Shown: positions 22,659 through 31,231, counted from the stretch's first letter. The stretch is 31,231 nucleotides of DNA from GW2011-AR18 sp038046085 (GCA_038046085.1 JBBSWW010000026.1:1-31231); one strand, 5' to 3'. Made by a program: numbers and translations. The notes: a model not told the origin generated them from the letters alone.

Positions 22659-23786
22659 ATGGTACTACCAAAACATTTACATGACAAAGTAGAGAAATAC
22701 TCAAAAAAATACAAGATAACAGATAAAGAAAAAGCTGAGACAGCAAGAAGAGTAGAAGAAAAATACGAGAAAGCAAAAATAAGTCCTGGAGAGGCAATAG
22801 GAATAATCACAGCTGAGAGTTTTGGAGAGCCAAGTACACAGTTAACATTAGATGTATTCCACTTTGCTGGAGTTTCTGAGATGCAGGTCACAGTAGGATT
22901 GCCTAGATTAATCGAAATTTTTGATGCAAGAAAAAGACCAAGCACGCCAAGAATGGAATTAAAATTAAAATCAAAATATTCAAAGACAACAGAAATGGTA
23001 AGAGAGATTGCCATGAAGATAAAAGAGACAAAATTAGGAGATGTAGCACAAGAGATCACAATCAATGTAGCAAAAGCGAACATCGAGATAGTATTAGACA
23101 AGAAAAAATTAAGAGAACTAGACATAAAACCAAAAGCAGTATTTGACAAAATAGTATCAGAAATGAAAAGTTTAGAAGTAAAAGATGGAGATGAAAGCAT
23201 AATAATAAAACCAAAAGAAAAAGATTTAGCATTATCAGAAATCTATAAGTTAAAAGAAAAAGCAAAACAGATACATGTAAGAGGATTAGAGGGAGTAACA
23301 CACGTATTACCAGTAAAAGATGAAGAAGGATACACAATATTATGTGCAGGATCAAACCTGGAACAAGCACTAGAACTAGAAGAAGTAGAAAAAGAGACAA
23401 TAATGACAAATGATATCTTTGAAGTATCTAAAATCTTCGGAATAGAGGGAGCAAGAGAGGCAATAATAAGAGAGGCAACAAAAGTATTGAAAGATCAGGG
23501 TATCAGCATAGATGTAAGACATATCATGCTATTAGTAGATGTAATGACAATGACAGGAAATATCAAGGGAATAACAAGAACAGGAATAACTGGAGAGAAA
23601 GAGAGTGTAATAGCAAGAGCAACATTCGAGACTCCAATAAAGCATTTAATAAACGCAAGCCTAATAGGTGAAAGAGATGATTTAAATAGCGTAGTAGAAA
23701 ACGTAATATTAAATCAGCCAGTACCATTAGGAACAGGATTACCAGGATTAATAGCAAGAACTGCTGAAATGGAGAAAGATGAATAA
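22659..23786 (+). CDS. rpoA2: RNA polymerase subunit A'' (C-terminal part of Rpo1)
   Basis: I chose ATG 22659 (MVLPKHLHDKVEK...), giving 375 residues; a GTG start 9 nt earlier would overlap rpoA1. The N-terminal part holds SPGEAIGIITAESFGEPSTQ and LDVFHFAGVSEMQVTVGLPR, the cleft and trigger-loop region. The C-terminal jaw part shows RHIMLLVDVMTMTGNIKGIT and ARATFETPIKHLINASLIGE. It completes the largest subunit together with A'. The stop overlaps the L30e start by 1 nt. Confidence 0.95.
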   Translation: MVLPKHLHDKVEKYSKKYKITDKEKAETARRVEEKYEKAKISPGEAIGIITAESFGEPSTQLTLDVFHFAGVSEMQVTVGLPRLIEIFDARKRPSTPRMELKLKSKYSKTTEMVREIAMKIKETKLGDVAQEITINVAKANIEIVLDKKKLRELDIKPKAVFDKIVSEMKSLEVKDGDESIIIKPKEKDLALSEIYKLKEKAKQIHVRGLEGVTHVLPVKDEEGYTILCAGSNLEQALELEEVEKETIMTNDIFEVSKIFGIEGAREAIIREATKVLKDQGISIDVRHIMLLVDVMTMTGNIKGITRTGITGEKESVIARATFETPIKHLINASLIGERDDLNSVVENVILNQPVPLGTGLPGLIARTAEMEKDE

Positions 23787-24031
23787 TGACAAACATAAAA
23801 GATGATCTTAAAAAGAGAAAACCATTAGTTGGAACAGATGCAGTAATAAGAGCAATATTAAAACATAAGACATCAAAAGTATATGTAAGCTCTAACTGTC
23901 CTCAAAAAGGGAAAATACTAAGTCTAGCAAAAACACATAATATTGAAGCAGAACAGTTAAAAGAAAACAATAAAGAAGTTGGAGTATTATGCAAAAGATG
24001 GTACCCAATAAGCACAGTAAGTTTTGAGTAA
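23786..24031 (+). CDS. rpl30e: Ribosomal protein eL30
   Basis: This 81-residue protein resembles archaeal L30e, a member of the L7Ae/L30e/Gadd45 RNA-binding family. The TDAVIRAILKHKTSKVYVSS and NCPQKGKILSLAKTHNIE segments match its alpha-beta-alpha fold. At 81 residues it is somewhat shorter than the usual 95-105. It overlaps rpoA2 by 1 nt and precedes nusA by 2 nt, the conserved archaeal order rpoA2-rpl30e-nusA-rps12. Confidence 0.88.
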   Translation: MTNIKDDLKKRKPLVGTDAVIRAILKHKTSKVYVSSNCPQKGKILSLAKTHNIEAEQLKENNKEVGVLCKRWYPISTVSFE

Positions 24032-24033
24032 AA

Positions 24034-24438
24034 ATGAAATTAACCATAGACTCAATAAACAATATTAATTTGTTTGAAAATCTTACTGGAGCAAGAGTAA
24101 AAGATTGCATAACTGAAGAGAGAAAACTAATATTCCTAGTAGAAGAGGGAAATATAAAACAAGCATTAGGAAAAGAAAATTCTAACATATTCAGATTACA
24201 GAAATTATTAAAGAAAGATATTGAGATAATAGGATATTCAGATGATGTTAGTAAATTTGTAAGGAACTTAATATATCCAAATAGAGCAGATGAGATAAAA
24301 ATAGATAATAATAATGTAATAATAGTAATCAATGATCAAGTAATGAAAGGAAGAGCATTCGGAAGAGGGAGAGAGAATTTAAAGAAAATAAATGATCTAG
24401 TAAAGAAGTATTTTAAAATGGAAGTAAAGATTGTATAG
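24034..24438 (+). CDS. nusA: Archaeal NusA-like KH-domain protein
   Basis: This 134-residue protein has two KH domains without the N-terminal polymerase-binding and S1 domains of bacterial NusA, as usual in archaea. KH1 contains RKLIFLVEEGNIKQALGKEN, where the GxxG-like loop reads GKEN. KH2 contains NDQVMKGRAFGRGRENLKK, with a clear GRGR loop. It likely binds RNA during transcription or ribosome assembly. It lies in the conserved block downstream of eL30, which it follows by 2 nt. Confidence 0.88.
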   Translation: MKLTIDSINNINLFENLTGARVKDCITEERKLIFLVEEGNIKQALGKENSNIFRLQKLLKKDIEIIGYSDDVSKFVRNLIYPNRADEIKIDNNNVIIVINDQVMKGRAFGRGRENLKKINDLVKKYFKMEVKIV

Positions 24439-24474
24439 TTAAACTTATAATAATTTCTAATATATTAAAAATTT

Positions 24475-24885
24475 ATGGAACCACAATTAGTTAGTTTAGA
24501 AAATGGAGTTTTTCAATTATGTGAAATTGATACTAGAAATAATTTAGGTGGGCTTTTATATTCTGGAAAATTAATACTACCAAAATATCTGAGACAAGTT
24601 GATAAACCTCAAGTTTTAACAGACAGAGATAATGTTATTGTAGGTATGGATCCAGAAGGAGCATTTCCTCCAAGTCACACTCAATTTAGATCAAGTCTAG
24701 AATATTTCTTAACAAGAGTATCAACTCATGCAAAATCTTTTCAAGCTACACATTATTCATTGGATCGTTTCCAACTTCGTAGTTCTCCACCTAACTTTGT
24801 TACTGCAAATATAACAGCTTTTGGGATATTTACTCCATACAGATTAGAAACTATTGGAGAACAACTGGAATTAAAACTTAAGTAA
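24475..24885 (+). CDS. Unknown protein inserted between nusA and rps12
   Basis: This 136-residue soluble protein matches no family I know. It has a mixed strand/helix character with a notable FPPSHTQFRSSLEYFLTRVS segment and a later FQLRSSPPNFVTANITAFGI stretch. In most archaea nusA is followed directly by rps12, so this gene interrupts the order. It is separated from nusA by 36 nt containing AT-rich TTATAATAATT and from rps12 by 57 nt with TTTATAAAG, so both probably have separate promoters. Its codons include more T-ending and CGT forms than the flanking ribosomal genes, which suggests either lower expression or a later arrival. Confidence 0.65.
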   Translation: MEPQLVSLENGVFQLCEIDTRNNLGGLLYSGKLILPKYLRQVDKPQVLTDRDNVIVGMDPEGAFPPSHTQFRSSLEYFLTRVSTHAKSFQATHYSLDRFQLRSSPPNFVTANITAFGIFTPYRLETIGEQLELKLK

Positions 24886-24942
24886 AGATTAATTTAAAAT
24901 CGATAAAAAGCTTTATAAAGACTTCAAATTTCACTAACAACA

Positions 24943-25371
24943 ATGGGAAATGGACTAAACGCAGGTAAGAAGCTCAAAGAGACCAGAAAGAGTGCTAGAT
25001 GGCATAATAAATGGTTTGTAAAGAGAGCATTAAACCTAAAAGCAAAAGCTGACCCATTAAGAGGAGCACATCAGGCAAAAGGAATAGTTCTAGAAAAAAG
25101 ACAGATAGAGGCAAAACAGCCAAACTCAGCTATGAGAAAATGTGCAGTAGTACAATTATTAAAGAACGGAAAACAAATAACAGCTTTCATACCTGGAGAT
25201 AATGCTCAGAGATTCATAAACGAACACGATGAAGTAATCATAGAATGCATAGGTGGAAAAATGGGAAGAGCAAAAGGAGATATCCCATGTGTAAGATGGC
25301 AAGTAATTAAAGTAAATGATCAGAGCCTAGATGCATTATTAAGCGGAAAAATCGAGAAAGGAAGAAGATAA
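24943..25371 (+). CDS. rps12: Ribosomal protein uS12
   Basis: This 142-residue protein is archaeal S12, a decoding-centre protein of the small subunit. The motif KQPNSAMRKCAVVQLLKNGK is diagnostic, followed by TAFIPGDNAQRFINEHDEV and GRAKGDIPCVRWQVIKVN. The N-terminus GLNAGKKLKETRKSARWHNK is typical. CTTTATAAAG at 24910-24919 is a TATA box about 28 nt before the ATG. uS7 and elongation factor genes, which usually follow, are absent; the next gene is on the other strand. Confidence 0.96.
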   Translation: MGNGLNAGKKLKETRKSARWHNKWFVKRALNLKAKADPLRGAHQAKGIVLEKRQIEAKQPNSAMRKCAVVQLLKNGKQITAFIPGDNAQRFINEHDEVIIECIGGKMGRAKGDIPCVRWQVIKVNDQSLDALLSGKIEKGRR

Positions 25372-25372
25372 A

Positions 25373-25420
25373 CCTTTTATTATTATTTTAAATTGTTATA
25401 TAGAATTTTTTATTTTAAAT
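25373..25420 (+). terminator. T-rich transcription end region after rps12
   Basis: The 48 nt after the uS12 stop contain CCTTTTATTATTATTTT and GAATTTTTTATTTT, oligo-T tracts of the kind that end archaeal transcription without a hairpin. The opposing gene also ends here, so both strands may use this stretch. Confidence 0.4.
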
Positions 25421-25422
25421 AA

Positions 25423-25884
25423 TTATTTCTTAAAGTTTTTAGATCTCATAAAACTAACAAATTCTTTAGTTATCTCTAAATATTCGTAAAGATTAACAAC
25501 TTTAACTTCAATAGGAGTAGGAGTATTCTTAGTTGTTAGAGTAACATTCTTTCTAAATTCTTCTTTAGCAGAATATTCAGCTTTGTCAATTTTTTTCAAT
25601 AAATTATAAAGAGCCATGTATTTGTTTACAGGATTTCCTACTAATTTCTTAACTAGAATAGCTCTTTCCTTAATAGTTCCTGGAACTTCCTTGATCTTCT
25701 TTTCTTTCCTTAAATCCTCAAGATAAGCATGCATAGACATCTCAAAAGCATTAATCAATCTCTTCATAGCATTCTTCATAATATCGCAAGTCCTTGTATA
25801 CTTTAAAGAAACGTAAACTAGATGATCTGCTCTCTTAAGTTCTTCTTCAGGACTTATGATCTCCTCTTCCATCATATCAACCAT
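25423..25884 (-). CDS. Conserved-looking helical protein, unknown
   Basis: This 153-residue acidic-then-basic helical protein starts MVDMMEEEIISPEEELKRAD and continues HLVYVSLKYTRTCDIMKNAM. The helical stretch with Tyr, Thr-Arg-Thr-Cys and a following basic helix (RLINAFEMSMHAYLEDLRKE) suggests a HEPN-like or four-helix bundle, but no catalytic motif is visible. Proteins with this opening appear to me to recur in DPANN genomes, a recollection that was not searched. It is convergent with rps12. Either of two Met codons near the start could be used. Confidence 0.6.
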   Translation of the reverse strand: MVDMMEEEIISPEEELKRADHLVYVSLKYTRTCDIMKNAMKRLINAFEMSMHAYLEDLRKEKKIKEVPGTIKERAILVKKLVGNPVNKYMALYNLLKKIDKAEYSAKEEFRKNVTLTTKNTPTPIEVKVVNLYEYLEITKEFVSFMRSKNFKK

Positions 25885-25947
25885 CTCCTTTGACTATAGA
25901 AAGATTACAATTGAAACTTATTTTTTGCATTAATCCCATTACTCCAT

Positions 25948-26274
25948 TTATTTTTCACTAAGATCAAGAATAGTTTTAGCTAAATCTCCATCATTATCCT
26001 CTAAAGCTTTACGAGCAACATCTTTTGAGACATTAGCCTGCTCAGCTACTGTATTAACATCATCTTCTGTAATATTAGATTCTTCTTCAATATCACCAGA
26101 AATCTGCAAATTCTCTTGACCCATCATATTTACTTTAATAACTTCAGGATTCCTTATAATAAGGTTCTTCTCTTTAGTTTTAATTATTACTTCGTAAGCA
26201 TCAATATGTTCCTGCTTAACGCCAAGTTTTTTCATAGCTTGTTCTAATTGTTTAGGGTTAAGTTTAGGCATCAT
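25948..26274 (-). CDS. nac: Nascent polypeptide-associated complex protein aNAC
   Basis: This 108-residue protein is the archaeal NAC homologue. The start MMPKLNPKQLEQAMKKLGVK, the NAC beta-strand core (EVIIKTKEKNLIIRNPEVIK, then a Gln and QISGD) and the C-terminal UBA domain (TEDDVNTVAEQANVSKDVAR then ALEDNDGDLAKTILDLSE) are all in place. Archaeal NAC forms a homodimer at the ribosome exit tunnel. TATA-like TATATATAG at about 26301-26309 lies 25-30 nt upstream on the minus strand. Confidence 0.94.
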   Translation of the reverse strand: MMPKLNPKQLEQAMKKLGVKQEHIDAYEVIIKTKEKNLIIRNPEVIKVNMMGQENLQISGDIEEESNITEDDVNTVAEQANVSKDVARKALEDNDGDLAKTILDLSEK

Positions 26275-26378
26275 TTGTTTATAAGACTGCTATTTAGCAT
26301 AATATATATAGACAAGCTTATATAAAAAGCTTATCAAAACATGAAATTTTATTAACATGTGTTAACTACAAGATTTTA

Positions 26379-27035
26379 ATGATAAAAGATATAGATAGTA
26401 TAATGCAAATAGTAAGTGAAGAGTGTAAAAAGTGGGAAAACCCGATAGTAACACAGATATCTGACTTAACTGATGATCCTTTTAAGGTATTAATATCATG
26501 CGTATTAAGTCTAAGGACAAGGGATCAAGTAACTGGATTAGCTTCTAAAAGACTATTTGCTGTTGCAGATAATCCAGAAAAACTAGTAAAATTAAAAGTT
26601 GAAGATATTGAGAAAATAATATATCCAGTAGCATTCTACAGAATAAAAGCAAAAAATTTAGTAAGTATATGTAATGATCTAATAACTAAATATAATGGAA
26701 AAGTTCCTGATAAATTTGAGGAATTATTAAAATTAAAAGGAGTGGGTAAGAAAACAGCAGCAATAACAATGGTTTATGGATATAAATCAAGAGATTATAT
26801 ACCTGTAGATAGTCATGTACATATTATTTCTAATAGATTAGGAATAGTGAAGACAAAAACACCAGATGAGACAATGGATTCTTTAATGAAAAAAATACCT
26901 AAAAAATACTGGTATGAGTATAATGATCTGTTAGTAAAATATGGACAGAACATATGCTTATCAAATTCACCTTTATGTACAAAATGCAAAATAAATAAGT
27001 ATTGCAAAAAAGTAGGGATAAAAAATTTTAGATAA
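26379..27035 (+). CDS. nth: Endonuclease III (HhH-GPD DNA glycosylase/AP lyase)
   Basis: This 218-residue enzyme removes oxidised pyrimidines and cuts at abasic sites. The helix-hairpin-helix reads LKGVGKKTAA, with catalytic Lys125, and VDSHVHIISNRLG carries Asp144. The iron-sulfur cluster motif C-x6-C-x2-C-x5-C is complete at the C-terminus (ICLSNSPLCTKCKINKYC). The SCVLSLRTRDQVT helix near residues 40-52 matches the family. Length is normal. Its stop directly abuts the convergent methyltransferase stop, with no spacer. Confidence 0.95.
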   Translation: MIKDIDSIMQIVSEECKKWENPIVTQISDLTDDPFKVLISCVLSLRTRDQVTGLASKRLFAVADNPEKLVKLKVEDIEKIIYPVAFYRIKAKNLVSICNDLITKYNGKVPDKFEELLKLKGVGKKTAAITMVYGYKSRDYIPVDSHVHIISNRLGIVKTKTPDETMDSLMKKIPKKYWYEYNDLLVKYGQNICLSNSPLCTKCKINKYCKKVGIKNFR

Positions 27036-27563
27036 TCAGTGAAGCTTGGAAATAATCATCAAGCCTTTACCTATATTCAATTCTTGATGATATAGAGTGC
27101 TTCTCTCAATATATTCGAAAAAATCTAACATGCTGTCTTTATGAGAAATTGTGTTATCAACAAGTATAATCCCATTATCAGAAAGGATGTTAAGAGAGAG
27201 TTCTAAGTATTCTTTATATTCTGCTTTCTTAGCATCAATAAAGATAATATCGAATTTTTCTTTAAGATTTTTTAATATCTCAACAGCATTACCATGAATA
27301 AGTTCTATATTCTCAGCACCAGACTTTAAAAAATTCTCTTTAGCAATATTAGCATATACAGAATGGATTTCAATAGTAGTTACTTTTTTAGAATATATTG
27401 AGAACCAGAGAGCAGAATAACCATTAAAGGTACCAATTTCAAGAACATTAGATGGTATAATAGACCTGCATAATATAGAAATAAACTCTATAGAATCACG
27501 AGCTATATTCCTCTCCTGCCTATCGTTTTCTAATTCATTAATTATCTTGAACCTGTTATCCAT
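27036..27563 (-). CDS. SAM-dependent O-methyltransferase-like protein
   Basis: This 175-residue methyltransferase has the glycine-rich SAM motif VLEIGTFNGYSALWFS (about 40-55), an acidic second-strand end (TTIEIH), the FDIIFIDAKKAEYKEYLE motif with the catalytic and metal-ligand Asp, and ILVDNTISH. These are typical of the catechol O-methyltransferase-like OMT_3 family. The N-terminus is shorter than the usual 200-220. The substrate cannot be deduced. It follows the large surface protein gene by 7 nt on the same strand, so the two may be cotranscribed. Confidence 0.85.
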   Translation of the reverse strand: MDNRFKIINELENDRQERNIARDSIEFISILCRSIIPSNVLEIGTFNGYSALWFSIYSKKVTTIEIHSVYANIAKENFLKSGAENIELIHGNAVEILKNLKEKFDIIFIDAKKAEYKEYLELSLNILSDNGIILVDNTISHKDSMLDFFEYIERSTLYHQELNIGKGLMIISKLH

Positions 27564-27570
27564 AAAAAAA

Positions 27571-30447
27571 TCAAGGCTTGAACATTTTATTAAATTTCCT
27601 AATCCTCAAATAATGCCTGACACCAAGGAAACCACTATAAGAAAGTATTCCTAGAGCACCTAAAGCTATTGGGATATAAACAGCTTTTTTATTAGCAAGA
27701 GCCTTAATAGCTGTACCAGTAATACCTGAAAGCCTATCATTCACTGGCTGTGACTCAACATTAACAGTAGATGATGAAGTTTGAGGTTCTTCATTTACAA
27801 CTGCAGCTGGAGTTTCTTTCTTAACAATGTTAGTATTAATAGATGATTGTGGAGGAGATTGCTGCTGTACTATGATACTATCATTAACTTCTTCTCTTCT
27901 AGAACTTCTACCACCGCCACCATTACTTGGGTTACCTGGAGGTGAAGGAGGAACTGCATTTACACTAAAACTTAGGTTAAGGAATTCATCACTATCAGAG
28001 TGTCCGTAAAGATCCTTACATAATATTAATTCATTATATGAAGAAGCTGGAGATACATCCAAAGTGAATGAATGATTGAATGCTGTAGAGTTAGACATCT
28101 CAGTCATATTATCCCATACAAGAGTTGACTGACTTAATCTGCAGTAAGATTCTTCATCTGTATACACAAGAATATTAACATTTTCAATACTTGAATCAAA
28201 CTGAGAGTTCAAAGATGGTGAGAAAGATAAAATCTGAGGTGCAGTATTATCTACAACAGCCATATTCTTGAAAAGTTCAGCAAAATTACCTGCCTTATCA
28301 GTAGATGTCATATGAAGAACATAATTATCCCTCTTAAGAAGCATCTTCTCATATAGAACATTTCCATCAATTATAGAAAATGCCATTAATTGATTATTGG
28401 AATCATATAATTCATACAATTGAGAATATTCATTTACATCATCTACTGAATAACTAATTGAGATATTATCCTTCTGGAATTCTACAGAATCAGGAGATAA
28501 AATTGTTATTACAGGAGCAATAGTATCTATAGTAAGAGTCCTTACTGGAGATAAAACTGAGTTATAATTATTGTCAGTACATCCAATATTCCATGAAGAA
28601 TTGCCTTCATTCCATATTCTTGAGAAAGTTATATCATCAGATGTTATAATATCGTTAACCTGATCAACAGAATCATCAACATATAATTTACAGTTCTTAA
28701 TACCATAAGCATCACTTGCAGATAATGATATACTATAATCAGTTGAATTTGTAATTGCATAATCCATAGGTGATATAATATTAATAACCGGAGCTGTGTC
28801 ATCAACATTAACATATCTAGTTTCAGATAATATACTATTACCTACTTCATCTAAACATTCAACACTGTATGAATGCAAACCATCACTCAATGTTCTTGCA
28901 ATATCCTTAGAAGAACCAGAATTTACAATACTAGAATCAACAACATCATTGTCAATACTGAAATCACAGCTTACAGAACTTGCATGATTATCAGAGACAG
29001 AGTATGATAATAAAACAGATTTGTTAAATACAGAACCATTAGCTGTCATTGAATCAATAACAGGTGGTATAGTATCAACAATTATTGTTATGCTAGATGA
29101 ATTAATATTATTGAAGGAATCATTAGCACTTACAATGAAATCATATGTACCATCACTTAAGTTTGTTGGAATAGTGTAAATGCCTGCAAATAAAGGCTCT
29201 AAACTAATATCACTACTAGATGAATTATAAGAATACCAAACATTATCTAAATCATTAAGAGAGTCTGAGACTAATAAAAAGAATGCTGAACTATCTGATA
29301 GTATGCTACCATTAGATGCTATGAATATTATATTAGGTCCTTTCCTGTCAACGGAGAATAATCTTGAGCTATAAGATGATAAATAACCTGCTTTATCAGT
29401 ACATTCAACATTCCATTTATGATTTCCATCATCTACATCATTCAGTGCAATATTAATATTGTTATCAGTATTATTCAAAACTTTTGGGATTGAAACTATA
29501 CTGGAGTCGTCTAAAACTACTTCACATTGAAGATAAGGATCGAATTCTGAAGAAGCTATAAATGAGTCATCAGAAGCAACATAATCAACAGGTAAAGAGT
29601 TATTGTTAGTCTTAAAGTTATCATTTGGATATACAATGTTTACAACTGGAGCTTCTTTATCAACAAATAAATGGTAAGGGAATGATGTACCCTGATCAAT
29701 GACATTGCCTGCAATATCACTAGCATTATTCAATCTGAAATCAATGAATCTTCCTATAAGATTTGAAGGGTCAAGACTATCAGAACTACATAACAAATCA
29801 TCATTACAATCCAATGATAGATTACTTACTGTACTGCCACTTACTTGATATTCATCATTATTATCATCATATTGGATAAAAGGGCTAGACTTAACAAAAC
29901 CAGATTCTTCCTCTTCAAACTGGAAATTAATATCTACATTTTCATTAGGAATAATACTATATGTTAAAGGATAGATAGATAAAATCCTGGGAGTCAAAGA
30001 ATCATCTAAAACCTTAATTTTAATCTTAGCTTTCTGAGAATCATCAACTTTATCTTTAGTGGTAACCTCTACTTCATAATTAGTATCTGAACTAACAAGA
30101 GGTGCAATAATCTCAAAAGAAACTTCTTCTCCAGTATTAAGCCCACATGATAGACTACTTGCAGATGTAGAATATTCAACGTTCTTCTTATCATTAGACA
30201 TTATAAAACTCCAGTCAGTAAAATTATTGATATAAGAACCAGCAGACATACTACCTAAATCAAACAGCATATAATTAATAGATGAATCGCAAGCTGATTT
30301 TTGATTAGCAACATTGAATGTCATATTATTTACTGTACTTTCATAAACTTCCTCTGGGATAATATAGTTAATCTTAGGATTGTTTTTTGCTTCAATAACT
30401 GCGGCTAGTAATATAATCATAACTAATAATATCAGACTCTTTTTCAT
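27571..30447 (-). CDS. Large secreted surface protein with Ig-like repeats and C-terminal anchor
   Basis: I chose ATG 30447 (MKKSLILLVMIILLAAVIEA...), giving 958 residues; a longer frame begins only with GTG at 30462. A signal peptide is followed by many beta-sandwich modules of about 90-100 residues. Their borders share the pattern DxxxPxI...P with Asp-Ile-Ala-Gly-Asn or Asp-Lys-Ala-Gly, as in bacterial and archaeal Ig-like cell-surface domains. A Pro/Gly/Ser-rich linker at about 845-890 leads to a C-terminal membrane helix (KKAVYIPIALGALGILSYSG) and a basic tail. It is probably a stalk-like surface or attachment protein. TTTAAACT at about 30474-30467 gives a TATA box close to 25 nt before ATG. 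Confidence 0.85.
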   Translation of the reverse strand: MKKSLILLVMIILLAAVIEAKNNPKINYIIPEEVYESTVNNMTFNVANQKSACDSSINYMLFDLGSMSAGSYINNFTDWSFIMSNDKKNVEYSTSASSLSCGLNTGEEVSFEIIAPLVSSDTNYEVEVTTKDKVDDSQKAKIKIKVLDDSLTPRILSIYPLTYSIIPNENVDINFQFEEEESGFVKSSPFIQYDDNNDEYQVSGSTVSNLSLDCNDDLLCSSDSLDPSNLIGRFIDFRLNNASDIAGNVIDQGTSFPYHLFVDKEAPVVNIVYPNDNFKTNNNSLPVDYVASDDSFIASSEFDPYLQCEVVLDDSSIVSIPKVLNNTDNNINIALNDVDDGNHKWNVECTDKAGYLSSYSSRLFSVDRKGPNIIFIASNGSILSDSSAFFLLVSDSLNDLDNVWYSYNSSSSDISLEPLFAGIYTIPTNLSDGTYDFIVSANDSFNNINSSSITIIVDTIPPVIDSMTANGSVFNKSVLLSYSVSDNHASSVSCDFSIDNDVVDSSIVNSGSSKDIARTLSDGLHSYSVECLDEVGNSILSETRYVNVDDTAPVINIISPMDYAITNSTDYSISLSASDAYGIKNCKLYVDDSVDQVNDIITSDDITFSRIWNEGNSSWNIGCTDNNYNSVLSPVRTLTIDTIAPVITILSPDSVEFQKDNISISYSVDDVNEYSQLYELYDSNNQLMAFSIIDGNVLYEKMLLKRDNYVLHMTSTDKAGNFAELFKNMAVVDNTAPQILSFSPSLNSQFDSSIENVNILVYTDEESYCRLSQSTLVWDNMTEMSNSTAFNHSFTLDVSPASSYNELILCKDLYGHSDSDEFLNLSFSVNAVPPSPPGNPSNGGGGRSSRREEVNDSIIVQQQSPPQSSINTNIVKKETPAAVVNEEPQTSSSTVNVESQPVNDRLSGITGTAIKALANKKAVYIPIALGALGILSYSGFLGVRHYLRIRKFNKMFKP

Positions 30448-30542
30448 TTTGAATGATATCACTTGTAGTAGTTTAAATACTTTTTTGTTATAATACTAAA
30501 CTTAAGGAAAATCTTTATAAAAATTGTTAATACAACATAACT

Positions 30543-31231
30543 ATGGAAATAATAGTATCATCATTCTATAAATATGCAATAATAGAAAATCCTGAAGCTT
30601 TTCAGAGAGAACACCAGGACTATTGCAACGAATTAGGAATAAAAGGTAAAATTTTAGTTGCTAAAGAGGGAATAAACGGCACAGTGTCAGGAACAAAAGA
30701 ACAAATAGACAAGTATGAGAGAGAACTACTGAAAAATATACTATTTACAGGTATGACATTCAAAAGGACAATAACTGATGAACACCCATTCAAGAAAATA
30801 ATAGTGAGAGTGAGAAAAGAGATAGTAACATCTGGATTAAATGTAGACATGAAGAATGTTGGAGAGAGAATAACTCCAAAAGAATTAAAAGGATTATATG
30901 ATAAAAAAGAGGATTTCATAATATTAGATGCAAGAAATGATTATGAGAGCAAGATAGGAAAATTCCATAATGCAATAACACCAAAATTAGAGGTATTCAG
31001 AGATTTTACTAAAATATCTAAAAAATTATCAAAACATAAGAAGAAAAAAATAGTAATGTACTGCACAGGAGGAATAAGATGTGAGAAAGCATCAGCATAC
31101 ATGAAAGAACAAGGATATGAAAAAGTATATCACTTACAAGATGGAATATTAAATTATATAGAACAATACCCAGATACATACTTTGAAGGAAGATGCTTTG
31201 TATTTGATAATAGATTATCTGTTCCTAGTGG
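30543..31231 (+). CDS. trhO: tRNA uridine(34) hydroxylase TrhO-like rhodanese (partial, cut by window end)
   Basis: The frame starts at ATG 30543 and runs off the right edge after about 229 residues. The N-terminal domain holds GKILVAKEGINGTVSGT, typical of TrhO (YceA/UPF0176). The rhodanese domain follows, with FIILDARNDYESKIG, the active-site loop MYCTGGIRCEKASAYMKEQG and VYHLQDGILNYIEQYPD, then the start of the Cys-containing tail (FEGRCFVFDNR). TrhO makes 5-hydroxyuridine at the tRNA wobble position using oxygen in E. coli. Its presence in an archaeon suggests transfer from bacteria, but this was not tested. A TATA-like CTTTATAAA lies 26-30 nt upstream of the ATG. Confidence 0.9.
   Translation, partial: MEIIVSSFYKYAIIENPEAFQREHQDYCNELGIKGKILVAKEGINGTVSGTKEQIDKYERELLKNILFTGMTFKRTITDEHPFKKIIVRVRKEIVTSGLNVDMKNVGERITPKELKGLYDKKEDFIILDARNDYESKIGKFHNAITPKLEVFRDFTKISKKLSKHKKKKIVMYCTGGIRCEKASAYMKEQGYEKVYHLQDGILNYIEQYPDTYFEGRCFVFDNRLSVPS

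Noticed and set aside
1..31231. CRISPR arrays, insertion sequences and rRNA genes
   Set aside because: No regularly spaced identical repeats, transposase motifs or rRNA sequence were seen anywhere in the window.

Overview
The window reads as chromosomal DNA of a very AT-rich archaeon. Diagnostic genes are the tail of aIF2-gamma, an archaeal RNA polymerase operon with split B and split A subunits (rpoH, rpoB2, rpoB1, rpoA1, rpoA2), L30e, archaeal NusA, S12 and the archaeal nascent-chain protein aNAC. TATA boxes lie about 25-30 nt ahead of many start codons, and all five tRNA genes carry introns. Surface proteins with a repeated Cys-rich module resembling CxDSD...DxC, together with the short genes, suggest a DPANN lineage (Woesearchaeota/Pacearchaeota grade). 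That placement is inference and was not tested with a tree. A 100-N scaffold gap sits at 1670-1769.

Layout. 1-4295: aIF2-gamma tail, three small host genes including a DUF2203 protein, the gap, a HupE/UreJ-like membrane protein cut by the gap, and a three-gene operon with an AbiE-like regulator and nucleotidyltransferase. 4362-12669: an integrated mobile element of about 8.3 kb. 12659-16534: five intron-bearing tRNA genes (Glu, Met, Tyr, Asp, Lys) interspersed with a YqcI/YcgG-like protein, a small membrane protein, MinD, a small winged-helix-like protein and a lone receiver domain. 16549-25371: the RNA polymerase, L30e, NusA, S12 block, which begins 14 nt after tRNA-Lys. 25423-31231: a helical unknown, aNAC, endonuclease III, an O-methyltransferase, a 958-residue Ig-like surface protein and the start of TrhO.

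The main discovery is the element. A 13-bp sequence made of the 3' end of tRNA-Glu plus 2 bp occurs as a direct repeat at 4362-4374 and 12657-12669. Inside both copies, in inverted orientation, lie matching blocks that look like integrase arm sites. A tyrosine recombinase with a C-terminal zinc knuckle is the gene nearest the intact tRNA. The cargo is a HEPN/winged-helix-MNT pair, a ribbon-helix-helix-like regulator with a 40-codon partner, a two-gene secreted pair (an NHL-repeat protein and a Cys-rich protein that share a module), and a membrane-anchored coiled-coil protein with a possible PD-(D/E)XK domain overlapping the integrase gene. No replication initiator, capsid or packaging ATPase was recognised. 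The target tRNA-Glu carries an intron in its T-loop, so the last exon is only 14 nt and holds nearly the whole attachment core.
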